Shown: positions 42,181 through 52,075 of the stretch, piece after piece
Position numbering within the stretch: the stretch's first letter is position 1
Layout: each line of letters begins with the position of its first letter
Source: Acidimicrobiia bacterium
GTDB taxonomy: Bacteria; Actinomycetota; Acidimicrobiia; IMCC26256; PALSA-610
Assembly: GCA_026002935.1 (NCBI GenBank)
Contig: BPGH01000001.1
Coordinates: 297,965-361,964 of the forward strand
Reading direction: 5' to 3'
DNA length: 64,000 nucleotides
Program-made: the position numbers and the translations under genes
Notes under the pieces: model-generated
The model's database searches: none
Told to the model about the DNA's origin: nothing
Seen by the model: the letters and a program-made list of their open reading frames with translations, nothing else

Positions 42181-43654
42181 TCAGCGTCCGGTCGCCGAGA
42201 AGTGCTGGTAGTCCTTCACGGACCGGAAGTGCCCGCCCCAACCCCAGCCGACGGCCGCGAAGGCCTGCACCACCGCGTCGCCGTCGCGGATCATCCCCAG
42301 CGCGGGGACGGACCGGTCGAGGTAGAGCGCCCCGGCGGGCGGCGACACGCGCCCGCCGGCGACGTAGGGGTTCTGCACCGGGTTGACGTCGATGGCGCGT
42401 CCGTACGCGTGCTCGGACCAGCGTCCCGACCCGCTCACGAACCGGCAGTTGAACGCGGACGTGTTGTTCGCGGCCATCGACGCGTCGTCGCTGCCGCCGT
42501 AGTCGTCGACGAGCCGCATCCGTTCGATCGGGAAGTGCGCGTCCCACAGCGACCGCATGACGCGCCGCATCGCGTCGGCGGCGTCGGCGTGCACGACGAG
42601 CTCACCGGTGCGGGCGAGACCGTCGAAGCCCCAGTGGCGCACGGTCAGGTGGCGCAGCGCCGCGAGCGGCACCGGGCACCCCGCCCGCCACGAGGTCGGC
42701 GTCATCCGGGCGGCGAGCGCGGCGTCGATCGTGCGCACCGAGTCGCGGTAGCGCGCCGAGCGCACGGGCTGGGGCGTCGCGAGCCAGTAGCCGTCGCCGC
42801 TCGCGGTCGGCGCCAGGGCGACGACGGAGGACGGCGCGTACCCGTCGCCCGCGACCGAACCGAAGAACCGCGCGTCCCCGAACGAGAACACCCCACCATC
42901 CGACGCCACCAGCCAGTAGCCGCCGACCCGTCGGCGTCGCCGCCATCCCCACGATCGGCCGGTTCAACACCAACCCACCCGTCGAACCGAAGAACCGCGC
43001 GTCCCCGAACGAGAACACCCCACCATCCGACGCGACGAGCCAGTAGCCACGACCCGAAGGCGACGCCGCCATCCCCACGATCGGCCGGTTCAACACCAAC
43101 CCACCCGTCGAACCGAAGAACCGCGCGTCCCCGAACGAGAACACCCCACCATCCGACGCGACGAGCCAGTAGCCACGACCCGAAGGCGACGCCGCCATCC
43201 CCACGATCGGCCGGTTCAACACCAACCCACCCGTCGAACCGAAGAACCGCGCGTCCCCGAACGAGAACACCCCACCATCCGACGCGACGAGCCAGTAGCC
43301 ACGACCCGAAGGCGACGCCGCCATCCCCACGATCGGCCGGTTCAACACCAACCCACCCGTCGAACCGAAGAACCGCGCGTCCCCGAACGAGAACACCCCA
43401 CCATCCGACGCGACGAGCCAGTAGCCGCCGCCGGTCGGCGTCGCCGCCAGGGCGACCGCGGGCCGGTGCAGCGGCGCCGACATCGCGCCGTGGAACCGCG
43501 CGCCGCCGAACGCGAGCACGTCGGCGGGCCGACCGTCGTCGGGCTGGCCGGGGCCCGGAGCCGCGAGGGCCCGGGGTGGGTCGGCCGCCGGGGCGGCCGC
43601 CATGAGCGCCGCCACGAGCACGGCCCACCACGGCGCGCGACGCGGGCGGGGCAC
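42181..43654 (-). CDS. Secreted repeat protein with M15 peptidase domain, one frame break
   Basis: Starting at GTG 43654 the product has a signal peptide ('[20 protein letters not shown]'). Five to six repeats of 42 residues follow ('[20 protein letters not shown]' then '[20 protein letters not shown]'), a beta-propeller-like type common in Acidimicrobiia. The C-terminal domain is a zinc M15-type D-Ala-D-Ala carboxypeptidase: S-x-H-x-x-G-x-A-x-D in '[19 protein letters not shown]' and the last ligand in '[17 protein letters not shown]'. The frame changes by +1 near 42925-42932 ('TGRRLLAG' in one frame, 'GGYWLVAS' in the next). Removing one G joins them into about 490 residues. Confidence 0.8.
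42961..43425. repeat. 126-bp tandem repeat inside the M15 gene
   Basis: Units begin at 42961, 43087, 43213 and 43339. The first three are full and appear identical; the fourth is cut at about 43425. More diverged copies flank the array. The bases are visibly less GC-rich than neighbouring genes. Confidence 0.9.
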
Positions 43655-43766
43655 GGCGCGGATTGTCGCGTACCCGGGGCGGGCGGCGGTCGCGCGGTGC
43701 GCCGGTGCGGACGACCCCTGCGGGCCCGTGCCGGTCACGCGGGCGCGCCGGCGCGGACCGCTGCCC

Positions 43767-44222
43767 TCAGCCCCCCGCCGGCGCGGGGACCGACGAGGAC
43801 GTGGCCGGCGGCGGGCAGGTGCGCCCGGCGTGGCGGTCGAGGGCGGCGCGGGCGCGGATCGCGTCGGCGAAGTCGTACTGGGTCACGGCCGCCTCGAGCC
43901 GGTCGAGGTCGCCGGCGAGCTCCTCGGCGGTGACCTCACGCAGCTCGTCCAGGACGGCGCGGTACTCGGCGACGGCCGACTCCAGCGCGGCCTCGAACGC
44001 GTCGGGGTCGGCCACGTCCGCGCGTTCGACCGCGGTCGCCGTGGCGGCCAGCCGTTCCAGGAGCCCGCAGACCCGGGACGTGTCGGCCCCGGCGCCCCCC
44101 GTGCCGCATCCCGCGCCCGCGACCGAGCCCAGCGCGGCGCACGCCGCCGCCGCGGCGGCGAGGGGTCGCGGCGGCCTGGGGCGCGCGGGTGCGCGCCGGG
44201 GTGACCGGACGGCGGGCGGCAC
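43767..44222 (-). CDS. Small helical lipoprotein
   Basis: The 151-aa product has a basic, Pro-rich N-terminus, a hydrophobic stretch and a lipobox-like 'LGSVAGAGC'. A helical domain follows ('[20 protein letters not shown]', '[20 protein letters not shown]') with a late single Cys and a Pro/Ser tail. No family is recognised. It could be surface-tethered. It lies upstream of the M15 gene on the same strand. Confidence 0.6.
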   Translation of the reverse strand: MPPAVRSPRRAPARPRPPRPLAAAAAACAALGSVAGAGCGTGGAGADTSRVCGLLERLAATATAVERADVADPDAFEAALESAVAEYRAVLDELREVTAEELAGDLDRLEAAVTQYDFADAIRARAALDRHAGRTCPPPATSSSVPAPAGG

Positions 44223-44398
44223 GGCCGCAACCGTAGCGACGCGCCGGGCGCGCCCGGCGGCGCGCCGCCCGACCGACCCGCCGCCCGACCGACCCGACGC
44301 CCGACCGACCCGGCGCCCGGCCGCCCCGGCGCCCGGCCGCCCCGGCCGCGCCCGGCGGCTGCGACCTGCGCTACGATGCGCGCCTCCGGTGGAGACGA

Positions 44399-44471
44399 GC
44401 CCCCATCGTCTAGTGGCCTAGGACGCCGCCCTTTCAAGGCGGTAACGGGGATTCGAACTCCCCTGGGGGCA
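44399..44471 (+). tRNA. tRNA-Glu(TTC)
   Basis: Acceptor GCCCCCA/TGGGGGC, anticodon stem CCGCC/GGCGG with loop CTTTCAA (anticodon TTC), T-loop ATTCGAAC region, discriminator A at 44471. First of three clustered tRNA genes. Confidence 0.96.
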
Positions 44472-44518
44472 CTCGCGGGGAGGCCCGGCGGATCGCCCGG
44501 CCGAGCGTCCCCCGGCAC

Positions 44519-44593
44519 GGTCCTGTGGTGCAGTTTGGAGTGCACGCCGCCCTGTCAAGGCGGAGGCCGCGGGTTCAAATCCCGTCAGGACCG
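44519..44593 (+). tRNA. tRNA-Asp(GTC)
   Basis: Acceptor GGTCCTG/CAGGACC, anticodon stem CCGCC/GGCGG with loop CTGTCAA (anticodon GTC), T-arm GCGGG-TTCAAAT-CCCGT, discriminator G at 44593. Confidence 0.96.
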
Positions 44594-44604
44594 CAACCCA
44601 TCGA

Positions 44605-44677
44605 GGCCGGATAGCTCAGTTGGCAGAGCGCACGCCTGAAAAGCGTGAGGTCACCGGATCGACGCCGGTTCCGGCCA
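44605..44677 (+). tRNA. tRNA-Phe(GAA)
   Basis: Acceptor GGCCGGA/TCCGGCC, D-arm GCTC/GAGC, anticodon loop CTGAAAA (anticodon GAA), T-stem ACCGG/CCGGT, discriminator A at 44677. The T-loop reads ATCGACG, with A instead of the near-universal T at position 54. Confidence 0.93.
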
Positions 44678-44736
44678 CCGCCGCCGCCCCGCCGCCGGCA
44701 CCGCCGGCACCCGCCGTGGGGACGGCCCCCATGCGA

Positions 44737-44764
44737 ACGGCCCGGGCGCTGCCGCCCGGGCCGT
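44737..44764. terminator. Strong hairpin after the tRNA cluster
   Basis: Perfect 12-bp arms ACGGCCCGGGCG / CGCCCGGGCCGT around a CTGC loop, between tRNA-Phe and the end of minus-strand bldC. It could terminate both transcripts. No long T tract follows. Confidence 0.65.
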
Positions 44765-44866
44765 CACGTCTCCACACACCTGCGCCCGATGCCCGACGGG
44801 GCATCGGCGCGCCGCCCGCGCAGGGATCGCAGCGGTGCGCGCGACCCCCGCCGGCGGGGGTCCCGA

Positions 44867-45064
44867 TCAGATCCGCTCGCTGTCCTCGACCTGCTCCAGG
44901 AACTGCCGGATTTCGCTCGCCCGGAACCGGCGGTGTCCGCCGAGCGTGCGGATCGCGGAGATCTTGCCGGCCCGCGCCCAGCGCGTCACCGTCTTGGGGT
45001 TCACGCGGAACATCGCGGCGACCTCGGAGGGGGTCAAGAGGGCGTCGTCGTCGTGGGGTTGCAT
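44867..45064 (-). CDS. bldC: BldC-family MerR-type DNA-binding protein
   Basis: The 65-aa product from ATG 45064 (GAGGTGG upstream) is nearly all a MerR-type winged helix: 'LLTPSEVAAMFRVNPKTVTR', 'WARAGKISAIRTLGGHRRFR' and 'ASEIRQFLEQVEDS'. Length and sequence match BldC, a developmental regulator of Streptomyces that binds direct repeats cooperatively. The open frame extends upstream, but the short form fits the family. Its location next to purM/purF matches Streptomyces gene order. Confidence 0.93.
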   Translation of the reverse strand: MQPHDDDALLTPSEVAAMFRVNPKTVTRWARAGKISAIRTLGGHRRFRASEIRQFLEQVEDSERI

Positions 45065-45394
45065 GTCCACCTCGGGCTCGTCGATCGGGCGCTGCGGGTC
45101 CGCTGGGAAGGCGATCGGGCGGGGTTCCGTACCCCACGTCCGGAACCGACGTACTCCTGCCAACCCGTCCCAGTGGGCCTGTGAGCCAGCCTATGAACGG
45201 AACGACCGGACCGGCAACCAACAAATTGACTGAATCTGGGCGACGTTCTGCGGGTTCGGGGGGTGTCCGGGGCTGATCCGTTCCGCCCATTCTATGCCAA
45301 CCGGACCAACGTGACGGACCGGGACGGGAACGGCCGCGTACCCGATGGGCCGCCCCGCGCGCGGGGCCCGGCGCCGCGTCAGCCCCCGGTGCCG
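45065..45394 (-). promoter_or_regulatory. bldC upstream region, with candidate promoters
   Basis: This 330-bp gap is more AT-rich than its surroundings. On the minus strand TTGCCG-N18-TAGGCT (about 45187-45216) is a plausible main-sigma promoter about 120 nt before bldC. A second extended -10 (GCATAGAAT, TAGAAT at 45289-45294) lies further up. TTGACT on the plus strand at about 45226 has no matching -10 box. Confidence 0.4.
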
Positions 45395-46447
45395 TCAGGG
45401 CCCCAGGTGGACGCGGCCCCCGCCGTCGACGACCTCGCCCACGACCCACGCCTCGTGGCCGGCCGCCACGGCGGCGTCGACCGCGCCCCGCGCGTCCCCG
45501 GCCGCGACCACCGCGAGCATCCCGAGGCCGAGGTTGAACACGCGGGCCATCTCGTCGTCGGCGACGTCACCGGCGCGCTGCACCTCGGCGAAGACCCGCG
45601 GCACCTCCCAGGTGCCGCGGCGCACCACGGCGTCGCATCCCGCCGGCAGCACCCGCGCCAGGTTCCCGGGGATGCCGCCGCCGGTCACGTGCGCGAAGGC
45701 GTGCACCTCCACCTCGCGGGCGAGGCGGACGAGCGTGGGCGCGTAGATCACGCTCGGGCGGAGCAGCTCGTCGGCGAGGCTGTGGGCCGCGCCGGGCCAG
45801 GCCGGCTCGTCGAGCCGGCGGCCCGCCCGGTCGAGCAGCGCGGCGCGCGCGAGCGAGTATCCGTTGCAGCGCAGCCCGGGGCTCGCGAGCCCCACGACCC
45901 GGTCGCCGGGCCGCACCCCCTGCGGGAGCACCCGGGCCCGCTCCACCACCCCGACCGCGAAGCCCACGAGGTCGAACTCGCCGGGTGCCATCACGCCGGG
46001 GTGCTCCGACATCTCGCCGCCGAGCAGGGCGCAGCCCGCCTGGCGGCAGCCCTCGGCGACGCCGGCGACGAGCTCCTCGACCTCCGCCGGCACGAGCTCG
46101 CCGACCGAGACGTAGTCGAGGAAGAACAGCGGCTCCGCGCCCTGCGCCGCGATGTCGTCGACCGACATCGCGACGCAGTCGATGCCGATCGTCGAGCGGC
46201 GGCCGGCGAGCCGCGCCACCACCGACTTGGTGCCCACGCCGTCGGTCGACGAGACGAGCAGCGGGTCGCGGTAGGCCTGCCAGTCGGGGGCGAACAGGCC
46301 GCCGAAGCCGCCCACGTCGCCCACCACACCGGGCCGGAACGTCGACCGGACGTGGGCCCGGATCCGCCCGACCGCCTCCTCGCCGGCCGAGATGTCGACG
46401 CCGGCGCCGGCGTAGGTGAGCCGGTCGCCGTCGGCGCGGCGGCTCAC
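45395..46447 (-). CDS. purM: Phosphoribosylformylglycinamidine cyclo-ligase PurM
   Basis: The 350-aa product has PurM landmarks: 'LTYAGAGVDISAGEEAVGRI', 'LVSSTDGVGTKSVVARLAGR', 'IGIDCVAMSVDDIAAQGAEP', 'GCALLGGEMSEHPGVM' and 'HVTGGGIPGNLARVLPAGCD'. It makes AIR from FGAM using ATP. The start GTG 46447 overlaps the purF stop (GTGA), so the two are coupled. bldC lies downstream on the same strand. Confidence 0.97.
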   Translation of the reverse strand: MSRRADGDRLTYAGAGVDISAGEEAVGRIRAHVRSTFRPGVVGDVGGFGGLFAPDWQAYRDPLLVSSTDGVGTKSVVARLAGRRSTIGIDCVAMSVDDIAAQGAEPLFFLDYVSVGELVPAEVEELVAGVAEGCRQAGCALLGGEMSEHPGVMAPGEFDLVGFAVGVVERARVLPQGVRPGDRVVGLASPGLRCNGYSLARAALLDRAGRRLDEPAWPGAAHSLADELLRPSVIYAPTLVRLAREVEVHAFAHVTGGGIPGNLARVLPAGCDAVVRRGTWEVPRVFAEVQRAGDVADDEMARVFNLGLGMLAVVAAGDARGAVDAAVAAGHEAWVVGEVVDGGGRVHLGP

Positions 46448-47946
46448 GTGCGCTCGGTGGGCTCGAGCGTGCCCGGGACGTGCAGCGTGCGGCGGCCCGG
46501 CTCGAGCGCGAACTTCGTGTCGTCGTCGGGCACCGGGACGGGGTAGCGCCCGCTGAAGCAGGCCGTGCAGAACGACTCGCCCGGCGAGCCGGTCGCCGCG
46601 ACGACGCGCTCCAGGTCCAGGTACGCGAGCGAGTCGACACCGAGGTAGTCGGCGATCTCGCCGACCGACATGTCGGCCGCGAGCAGGTCGGAGCGCTTGC
46701 CGGTGTCGAGCCCGTAGAAGCACGGCCAGCGGTACGGCGGCGACGACACGCGCATGTGCACCTCGGTGGCGCCCGCCTCGCGCAGCAACGCGATGATCTG
46801 GCGGGTCGTCGTGCCGCGCACGATCGAGTCCTCGACGACCACGACCCGCTTGTTGCGGATGTTCTCGCGCAGCGGGTTGAGCTTCACGCGGACGCTCGCG
46901 CCGCGCTGGTGCTGGCTCGGCTGGATGAACGTGCGCCCCACGTAGCGGTTCTTCACGAAGCCGTCGCCGTAGGGGATGCCCGACGCCCGCGCGTACCCCT
47001 GGGCGGCGGGCACGCCCGACTCGGGTACCGGCATCACGAGGTCGGCCTGGCACGGCGCCTGGCGCGCGAGCTCCTCGCCGAGGCGCTGGCGCACCGCGTG
47101 CACGCTCTGGCCGTACAGGTACGAGTCGGGGCGCGCGATGTAGACGAACTCGAACACGCACAGCTTCGGCTGCGGCGGGGCGTAGCGGATCGACCGCACG
47201 CCGGTCGCGTCGATCGCGACGAGCTCGCCCGGCTCCACGTCGCGCACGAAGTGGGCACCGACGATGTCGAGCGCGCAGGTCTCGCTCGCGACCACCCAGC
47301 CGCCCTCGGTGCGCCCGAGCACCAGCGGCCGGAACCCGTGCGGGTCGCGCACGCCGAACAGGTGCGCCTCGTCCATCAGCACCAGCGAGAACGCGCCCGC
47401 GAGGCGGGGCAGCACCTTCACGAGCGCGTGCTCCAGCTCCCGGCCGTCGGCGCGCGGCACCGGCGGGTACTCGCGCGCGAGCAGCTCGCCGATCAGCTCG
47501 CTGTCGGACGTGAGCACGCCCGGCAGCATCCCGAGGCCGGCGGCGAGGTCGACGGTGTTGGTGAGGTTGCCGTTGTGGCCGAGCGAGAAGCCGGCGTCGC
47601 CCACCGACCGGTACACCGGCTGGGCGTTGCGCCAGGTGCTCGCGCCGGTCGTGGAGTAGCGGACGTGGCCGATCGCGAGGTGCCCCTCGAGCGGCGCGAG
47701 GTGCCGCTCGTCGAACACCTGGGTGACGAGGCCCATGTCCTTCACGACGGTGATCGTCTCGCCGTCGCTCACCGCGATCCCGGCCGACTCCTGCCCGCGG
47801 TGCTGGAGGGCGTACAGCGCGAGGTAGGTCTCGTGCGCGACCGCCTGGCCGGGCGCGTACACGCCGAAGACGCCGCACGCCTCGCGGGGACCGGAGTGCT
47901 CGTCCAAGGCCCCCAGTATCCCAGACCGGGCGGCGTCGGCGGTCAC
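46444..47946 (-). CDS. purF: Amidophosphoribosyltransferase PurF
   Basis: The product is 500 aa from GTG 47946. The N-terminal glutaminase begins at the processed Cys in '[20 protein letters not shown]' after a short propeptide. The PRPP-binding loop '[20 protein letters not shown]' is intact, and '[20 protein letters not shown]' is characteristic. It catalyses the first step of purine synthesis. Only 23 bp separate it from divergent cysC. A TTG near 47907 is an alternative start. Late Cys residues ('FCTACF') are present. Confidence 0.97.
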   Translation of the reverse strand: MTADAARSGILGALDEHSGPREACGVFGVYAPGQAVAHETYLALYALQHRGQESAGIAVSDGETITVVKDMGLVTQVFDERHLAPLEGHLAIGHVRYSTTGASTWRNAQPVYRSVGDAGFSLGHNGNLTNTVDLAAGLGMLPGVLTSDSELIGELLAREYPPVPRADGRELEHALVKVLPRLAGAFSLVLMDEAHLFGVRDPHGFRPLVLGRTEGGWVVASETCALDIVGAHFVRDVEPGELVAIDATGVRSIRYAPPQPKLCVFEFVYIARPDSYLYGQSVHAVRQRLGEELARQAPCQADLVMPVPESGVPAAQGYARASGIPYGDGFVKNRYVGRTFIQPSQHQRGASVRVKLNPLRENIRNKRVVVVEDSIVRGTTTRQIIALLREAGATEVHMRVSSPPYRWPCFYGLDTGKRSDLLAADMSVGEIADYLGVDSLAYLDLERVVAATGSPGESFCTACFSGRYPVPVPDDDTKFALEPGRRTLHVPGTLEPTERT

Positions 47947-47969
47947 CCGGCCGTTACCCTGAGCGCCCG

Positions 47970-48506
47970 ATGACCGACACCGGGTTCTGCCTGTGGTTCA
48001 CGGGCCTGTCGGGCGCGGGCAAGAGCACGATCGCCAACCTCGTGGTCGACGAGCTCCGGCGCCGCGGCCACCGCGTCGAGCTGCTCGACGGCGACGAGGT
48101 GCGCGAGCACCTCTCGAAGGGCCTCGGCTTCTCGAAGGAGGACCGCGACACCAACATCCGCCGCATCGGGTTCGTCGCGAGCCTCCTCGCGCGCAACGGG
48201 GTCGTCGCGGTCACCGCCGCGATCTCCCCCTACCGGGCGGTGCGCGAGGAGGTGCGCGGCTGGATCGAGCGGTTCGTCGAGATCCACGTCGCGACCCCGC
48301 TCGAGGAGTGCGAGGCGCGCGACGTGAAGGGCCTGTACGCGAAGGCCCGCGCCGGGGAGATCCCGGAGTTCACCGGGGTGTCCGACCCCTACGAGCCGCC
48401 GGCGCACCCGGAGATCCGCGTCGAGACGTCGGGCCGCACGCCCGCCGAGTCCGCGGCGGAGGTCGTCGCGTGGCTCGAGCGGGCGGGCCTCAGCCCGCCC
48501 CGCTGA
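47970..48506 (+). CDS. cysC: Adenylylsulfate kinase CysC
   Basis: The 178-aa product is the standard APS kinase length: P-loop '[20 protein letters not shown]', '[20 protein letters not shown]', '[20 protein letters not shown]' and '[20 protein letters not shown]'. It phosphorylates APS to PAPS. It stands alone on the plus strand between purF and purL, with no cysD/cysN in the window. There is no ribosome site; TACCCT about 9 nt before the ATG suggests a very short leader. Confidence 0.95.
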   Translation: MTDTGFCLWFTGLSGAGKSTIANLVVDELRRRGHRVELLDGDEVREHLSKGLGFSKEDRDTNIRRIGFVASLLARNGVVAVTAAISPYRAVREEVRGWIERFVEIHVATPLEECEARDVKGLYAKARAGEIPEFTGVSDPYEPPAHPEIRVETSGRTPAESAAEVVAWLERAGLSPPR

Positions 48507-48522
48507 CCCGCCGCACCCCCCG

Positions 48523-50854
48523 TCAGCGCTCGCCGAGGGCGCGGGGGATCGCGTCGCGCCAGGCGGCGTGCGCCTCGGCGAGCCCGACGTCGAACGCCCC
48601 GGTCGCGCGCAGGCGGTCGCCGCCCGCCTCCCCGACCACGACGGCCGGCACGCCCGCGACCTGGGCCCGGGCCAGCACGGCGGCCACCGCGTCGGGGTCG
48701 GCGGCCACCACGACCCGCGACGCCGACTCGGAGAACCACGCCTCGGCCGGCGTGCACCCGTCGACGGCGAGCTGCGCCCGGAAGCCCACCCCCGCGCCGA
48801 ACGCCATCTCCGCCAGCGCGACCGCGAGGCCGCCGTCGGACACGTCGTGCACGCCGGTCACCTCGCGCTCGGCCACCAGGCCCGCGACGAGCCCGTGCAG
48901 CGCGGCGGCGCGCGCGAGGTCGGCCGCGGGGGGCGCGCCGCCGTCGCAGCCGTGCACGACCGCCGCCCACTCGGAGCCGCCGAGCTCCGGGCGCGTCTCG
49001 CCGAGCACGACGATCGCGTCGCCCGGGCGCCAGCTCGGCGCCGGGCGGCGCGTCGGTGAGGTCCTCGACGAGCCCGACGACGCCGACGACCGGCGTCGGG
49101 TCGATGTCGGCGCCGCGCGACTCGTTGTAGAACGACACGTTGCCGCCGATCACCGGGATCCGAAGGGCACGGCACGCCTCGCTCATCCCGTCGACCACCT
49201 CGGAGAACTGCCACATCACCTCCGGGTGCTCCGGGTTCCCGAAGTTCAGGCAGTTCACGAGCGCGAGCGGGCGCGCCCCCACGCACGCCACGTTGCGCGC
49301 CGCCTCCAGCACGACGAGCCGCCCGCCGGTGCGCGGGTCGAGCCGGCAGAAACGGGCCTTGCCGTCGGTGGCGAGCGCGATCGCCTTGCTCGTGCCCTTC
49401 ACCCGCAACAGCGCGGCGTCGCCGCCCGGACCGACGACCGTGTTGAGGAAGAGCTGGTGGTCGTACTGGCGCCACACCCACGACTTGTCGGCGATCGTCG
49501 GCGTCGCGAGCAGCGCGAGCAGCTCACCGCCGAGGTCGGCGCCCGGCGGCACCCGCTCGCGCAGCACGGGCGCCGGGTCGGCGGCCAGGCGCGCGTCGTG
49601 GCCGGCGGGCCGGGCGAGCGGGCGCTCGTAGACCGGCCCGTCGCCGAGGCTCCCGGCCGGCACGTCCGCGAGCGGCGTGCGGTCGGAGCTGACCTCCGGC
49701 GGCGCGTCGCCGGGCGGGGGCGGCGGGTTCGCGCCCGGCACCCCGATCGCGTCGAACCAGCCGTCGTAGACGCGGAACCGCTTCGTGCCGGTCACCCGGC
49801 CGACGACCGTCGCGCGCACCTCCCAGCGGCGCGCCAGCTCGAGCACCGCGTCGAGGTCGCCCGGCTCGACGATCGCGAGCATCCGCTCCTGGCTCTCGGA
49901 GGTCATGACCTCGACCGGGTTCATGCCCGGCTCGCGCCGCGCGACGCGCGCGACGTCGACGTCCATGCCCATCCCCGCGGCCGCGGCGGTCTCCGAGGCC
50001 GCGCACGACAGGCCCGCCGCGCCGAGGTCCTGCACGCCGACGGCCAGGCCGCGCCCGAGCAGCTCCAGGCACGCCTCGATCAGGCGCTTCTCCTCGAACG
50101 GGTCGCCGACCTGCACCGACGGCCGCTTCGCCTCGCTGCCCTCCCCGAACCCCGCCGACGCCAGCACGCTCGCGCCGCCGATGCCGTCGCGGCCGGTGGC
50201 GGCGCCGAGCAGGACCGCCAGGTTCCCCTCGCCCTCGGCGCGGGCGAGCACGAGGCGCTCCTTCGGCAGGATGCCGAGGCACAGCACGTTGACGAGCGGG
50301 TTGTCGCGGTAGGTGCCGTCGAACACGACCTCGCCGCCGACCGTGGGGACGCCGACCGCGTTGCCGTAGCCGCTGATGCCGGCGACGACGCCCTCGAAGA
50401 GGTAGCGGGTGCGGGGGTCGTCGAGCGGCCCGAAGCGCAACGGGTCCATCAGCGCGATCGGGCGCGCCCCCATCGAGAAGACGTCGCGGATGATGCCCCC
50501 GACGCCGGTCGCCGCGCCCTGGTACGGCTCGACCGCGGAGGGGTGGTTGTGGCTCTCGATGCGCACCGCGACGGCGAGCCCGTCGCCCACGTCGACCACG
50601 CCCGCACCCTCTCCCGGGCCGACCAGCACCCACGGTGCGTCGGTGGGGAACCGCTTCAGGTGCACGCGCGACGACTTGTACGAGCAGTGCTCGGACCACA
50701 TCACCGAGTACATGGCGAGCTCGAGCTCGGTCGGTTCCCGGCCGAGCTCGGCGACGACCGCGGCGAGCTCGTCGTCGGTCATGCCGAGCCGGCGGTGCAG
50801 CGGCTCGCCGGCCGCGGTGGCGTCGGGACGGGTGTCGGGGGGCGCGTCCGTCAC
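48523..50854 (-). CDS. purL: FGAM synthase PurL, one frame break
   Basis: The locus encodes the long-type small PurL (about 777 aa), with 'MTDDELAAVVAELGREPTEL', 'MYSVMWSEHCSYKSSRVHLK', 'IESHNHPSAVEPYQGAATGV' and 'GGIIRDVFSMGARPIALMD'. It makes FGAM with PurQ and PurS. The frame is lost after 'VGLVEDLTDAPPG'; the next frame continues 'APSWRPGDAIVVLGETRPEL' to the stop at 48523. Deleting one C of the CCC near 49055 restores the protein (span 2332 bp, one base over a multiple of three). A break in this housekeeping gene is most simply a sequence error. GTG 50854 is chosen because TAGTGT lies 7 nt upstream (leaderless). Confidence 0.93.
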
Positions 50855-50861
50855 CCGATGC

Positions 50862-50867
50862 ACACTA
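50862..50867 (-). promoter_or_regulatory. -10 box of leaderless purL
   Basis: TAGTGT on the minus strand, 7 nt before the purL GTG, with no ribosome site between. Same geometry as purS. Confidence 0.45.
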
Positions 50868-50925
50868 GCGAGCACCTGTGTGGCAACATGCCGTCTTCGA
50901 TTTTCGACAAATGGCGAGGTGAACG

Positions 50926-51342
50926 ATGCCGCCCAGGGCGAGAAAGCGGACCATGTCGGAGGACCACAAGGCGGCCCTCGCCGAGGGCCGCAATCAGTCA
51001 CGTGCCGTGAGCCGATATCTCGACGCACTCGAGGCCAACCGGCCGAAGCGGGGTCGCAAGCGGACGGCCGAGAGCGTCAAGAAGCGGCTCGCCGCCGTGG
51101 AGGCGGAACTGCGCACCGCCGGCGGACTCCAAAGGCTCTCGTTGCTGCAGGAGCGCCGGGACCTGGAGGTGGAGCTCGCCGGGATGTCGGCCGGCGGTCC
51201 CGACATCGCCGCGCTCGAGAAGGAATTCGTGAAGGTCGCCAAGGCGTACTCGGAGCGCAAGGGCATCTCGTACGGCGCGTGGCGCGAGTTCGGCGTGCCG
51301 GCCGACGTGCTCAAGCGGGCGGGGATCAGCCGGGGCGGCTGA
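50926..51342 (+). CDS. Conserved actinobacterial small basic protein, DNA-binding-like
   Basis: The 138-aa product starts at ATG 50926 with AGGTGA upstream. It has a basic N-terminal part ('LEANRPKRGRKRTAESVKKR'), a coiled-coil middle ('AAVEAELRTAGGLQRLSLLQ', 'ERRDLEVELAGM') and a C-terminal 'YSERKGISYGAWREFGVPAD' with 'VLKRAGI'. The last part resembles the short DNA-contact fold of Lsr2-type proteins. A nucleoid or regulatory role is inferred, not shown. It is divergent from purL and lies between purQ and purL in the opposite orientation. Confidence 0.75.
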   Translation: MPPRARKRTMSEDHKAALAEGRNQSRAVSRYLDALEANRPKRGRKRTAESVKKRLAAVEAELRTAGGLQRLSLLQERRDLEVELAGMSAGGPDIAALEKEFVKVAKAYSERKGISYGAWREFGVPADVLKRAGISRGG

Positions 51343-51400
51343 CCCCCCGCGCCCGGCCCGGCCCCGCCGGCCCGGCCCCGGTCCGCCCCCGGGGCGCCGG

Positions 51401-52075
51401 TCAGGCCGGGACGCCCACCGCGGCCAGGACCGACCGCAGCATCACGAGGCCGTCGGCCGACCCGAGCAGCGCGTCGGACGCACGCTCGGGGTGCGGCATC
51501 AACCCGACGACGTTGCGGCCCTCGTTGCACACCCCGGCGATGTCGTCGAGGCTGCCGTTGGGGTTGTCGACGTAGCGGACGACGACGCGGTCTTCGTCCC
51601 TCAGGCGGGCGAGCGTCGCGGCGTCGCAGACGTAATTCCCCTCGAAGTGATTGATGGGGATGCGCAGCACCTGGCCCGGCCGGGCGAGGCGCGTGAGCGG
51701 CGTCGTCGTCGTCTCGACGCGCACCTCGACGGTCTCGCACAGGAAGCGCATCCCGGCGTTGCGCTGGAGCGCGCCCGGCAGCAGGTGCGCCTCGCACAGC
51801 ACCTGGAACCCGTTGCAGATGCCGATCACGGGGCCGCCCGCCGCGGCGTGCTCGGCGACCGCGCGCATCACCGGCGAGAAGCGCGCGATCGCGCCGGTGC
51901 GCAGGTAGTCGCCGTGCGCGAAGCCGCCCGGCAGCACCACCGCGTCGGCACCCCGGGTGGTCGCGTCGCCGTGCCAGAGGATCTCGGCCCGCGCGCCGAG
52001 CTGCTCGAACGCCCACACGACGTCCTGTTCGCAGTTGGTGCCCGGGAACTGCACGACGCCGACGCGGGCGCTCAC
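51401..52075 (-). CDS. purQ: FGAM synthase glutaminase subunit PurQ
   Basis: The 224-aa product is a class I glutamine amidotransferase: 'VGVVQFPGTNCEQDVVWAFE', 'DAVVLPGGFAHGDYLRTGAI', the catalytic Cys in 'GPVIGICNGFQVLCEAHLLP' and the His/Glu pair in 'NVVGLMPHPERASD'. It supplies ammonia to PurL. The start GTG 52075 overlaps the purS stop (GTGA); earlier in-frame starts add an unlikely N-terminus. Confidence 0.97.
   Translation of the reverse strand: MSARVGVVQFPGTNCEQDVVWAFEQLGARAEILWHGDATTRGADAVVLPGGFAHGDYLRTGAIARFSPVMRAVAEHAAAGGPVIGICNGFQVLCEAHLLPGALQRNAGMRFLCETVEVRVETTTTPLTRLARPGQVLRIPINHFEGNYVCDAATLARLRDEDRVVVRYVDNPNGSLDDIAGVCNEGRNVVGLMPHPERASDALLGSADGLVMLRSVLAAVGVPA

Noticed and set aside
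42961-43425. Mobile element or CRISPR-like array
   Set aside because: The 126-bp units stay in one reading frame and encode a known 42-residue protein repeat.
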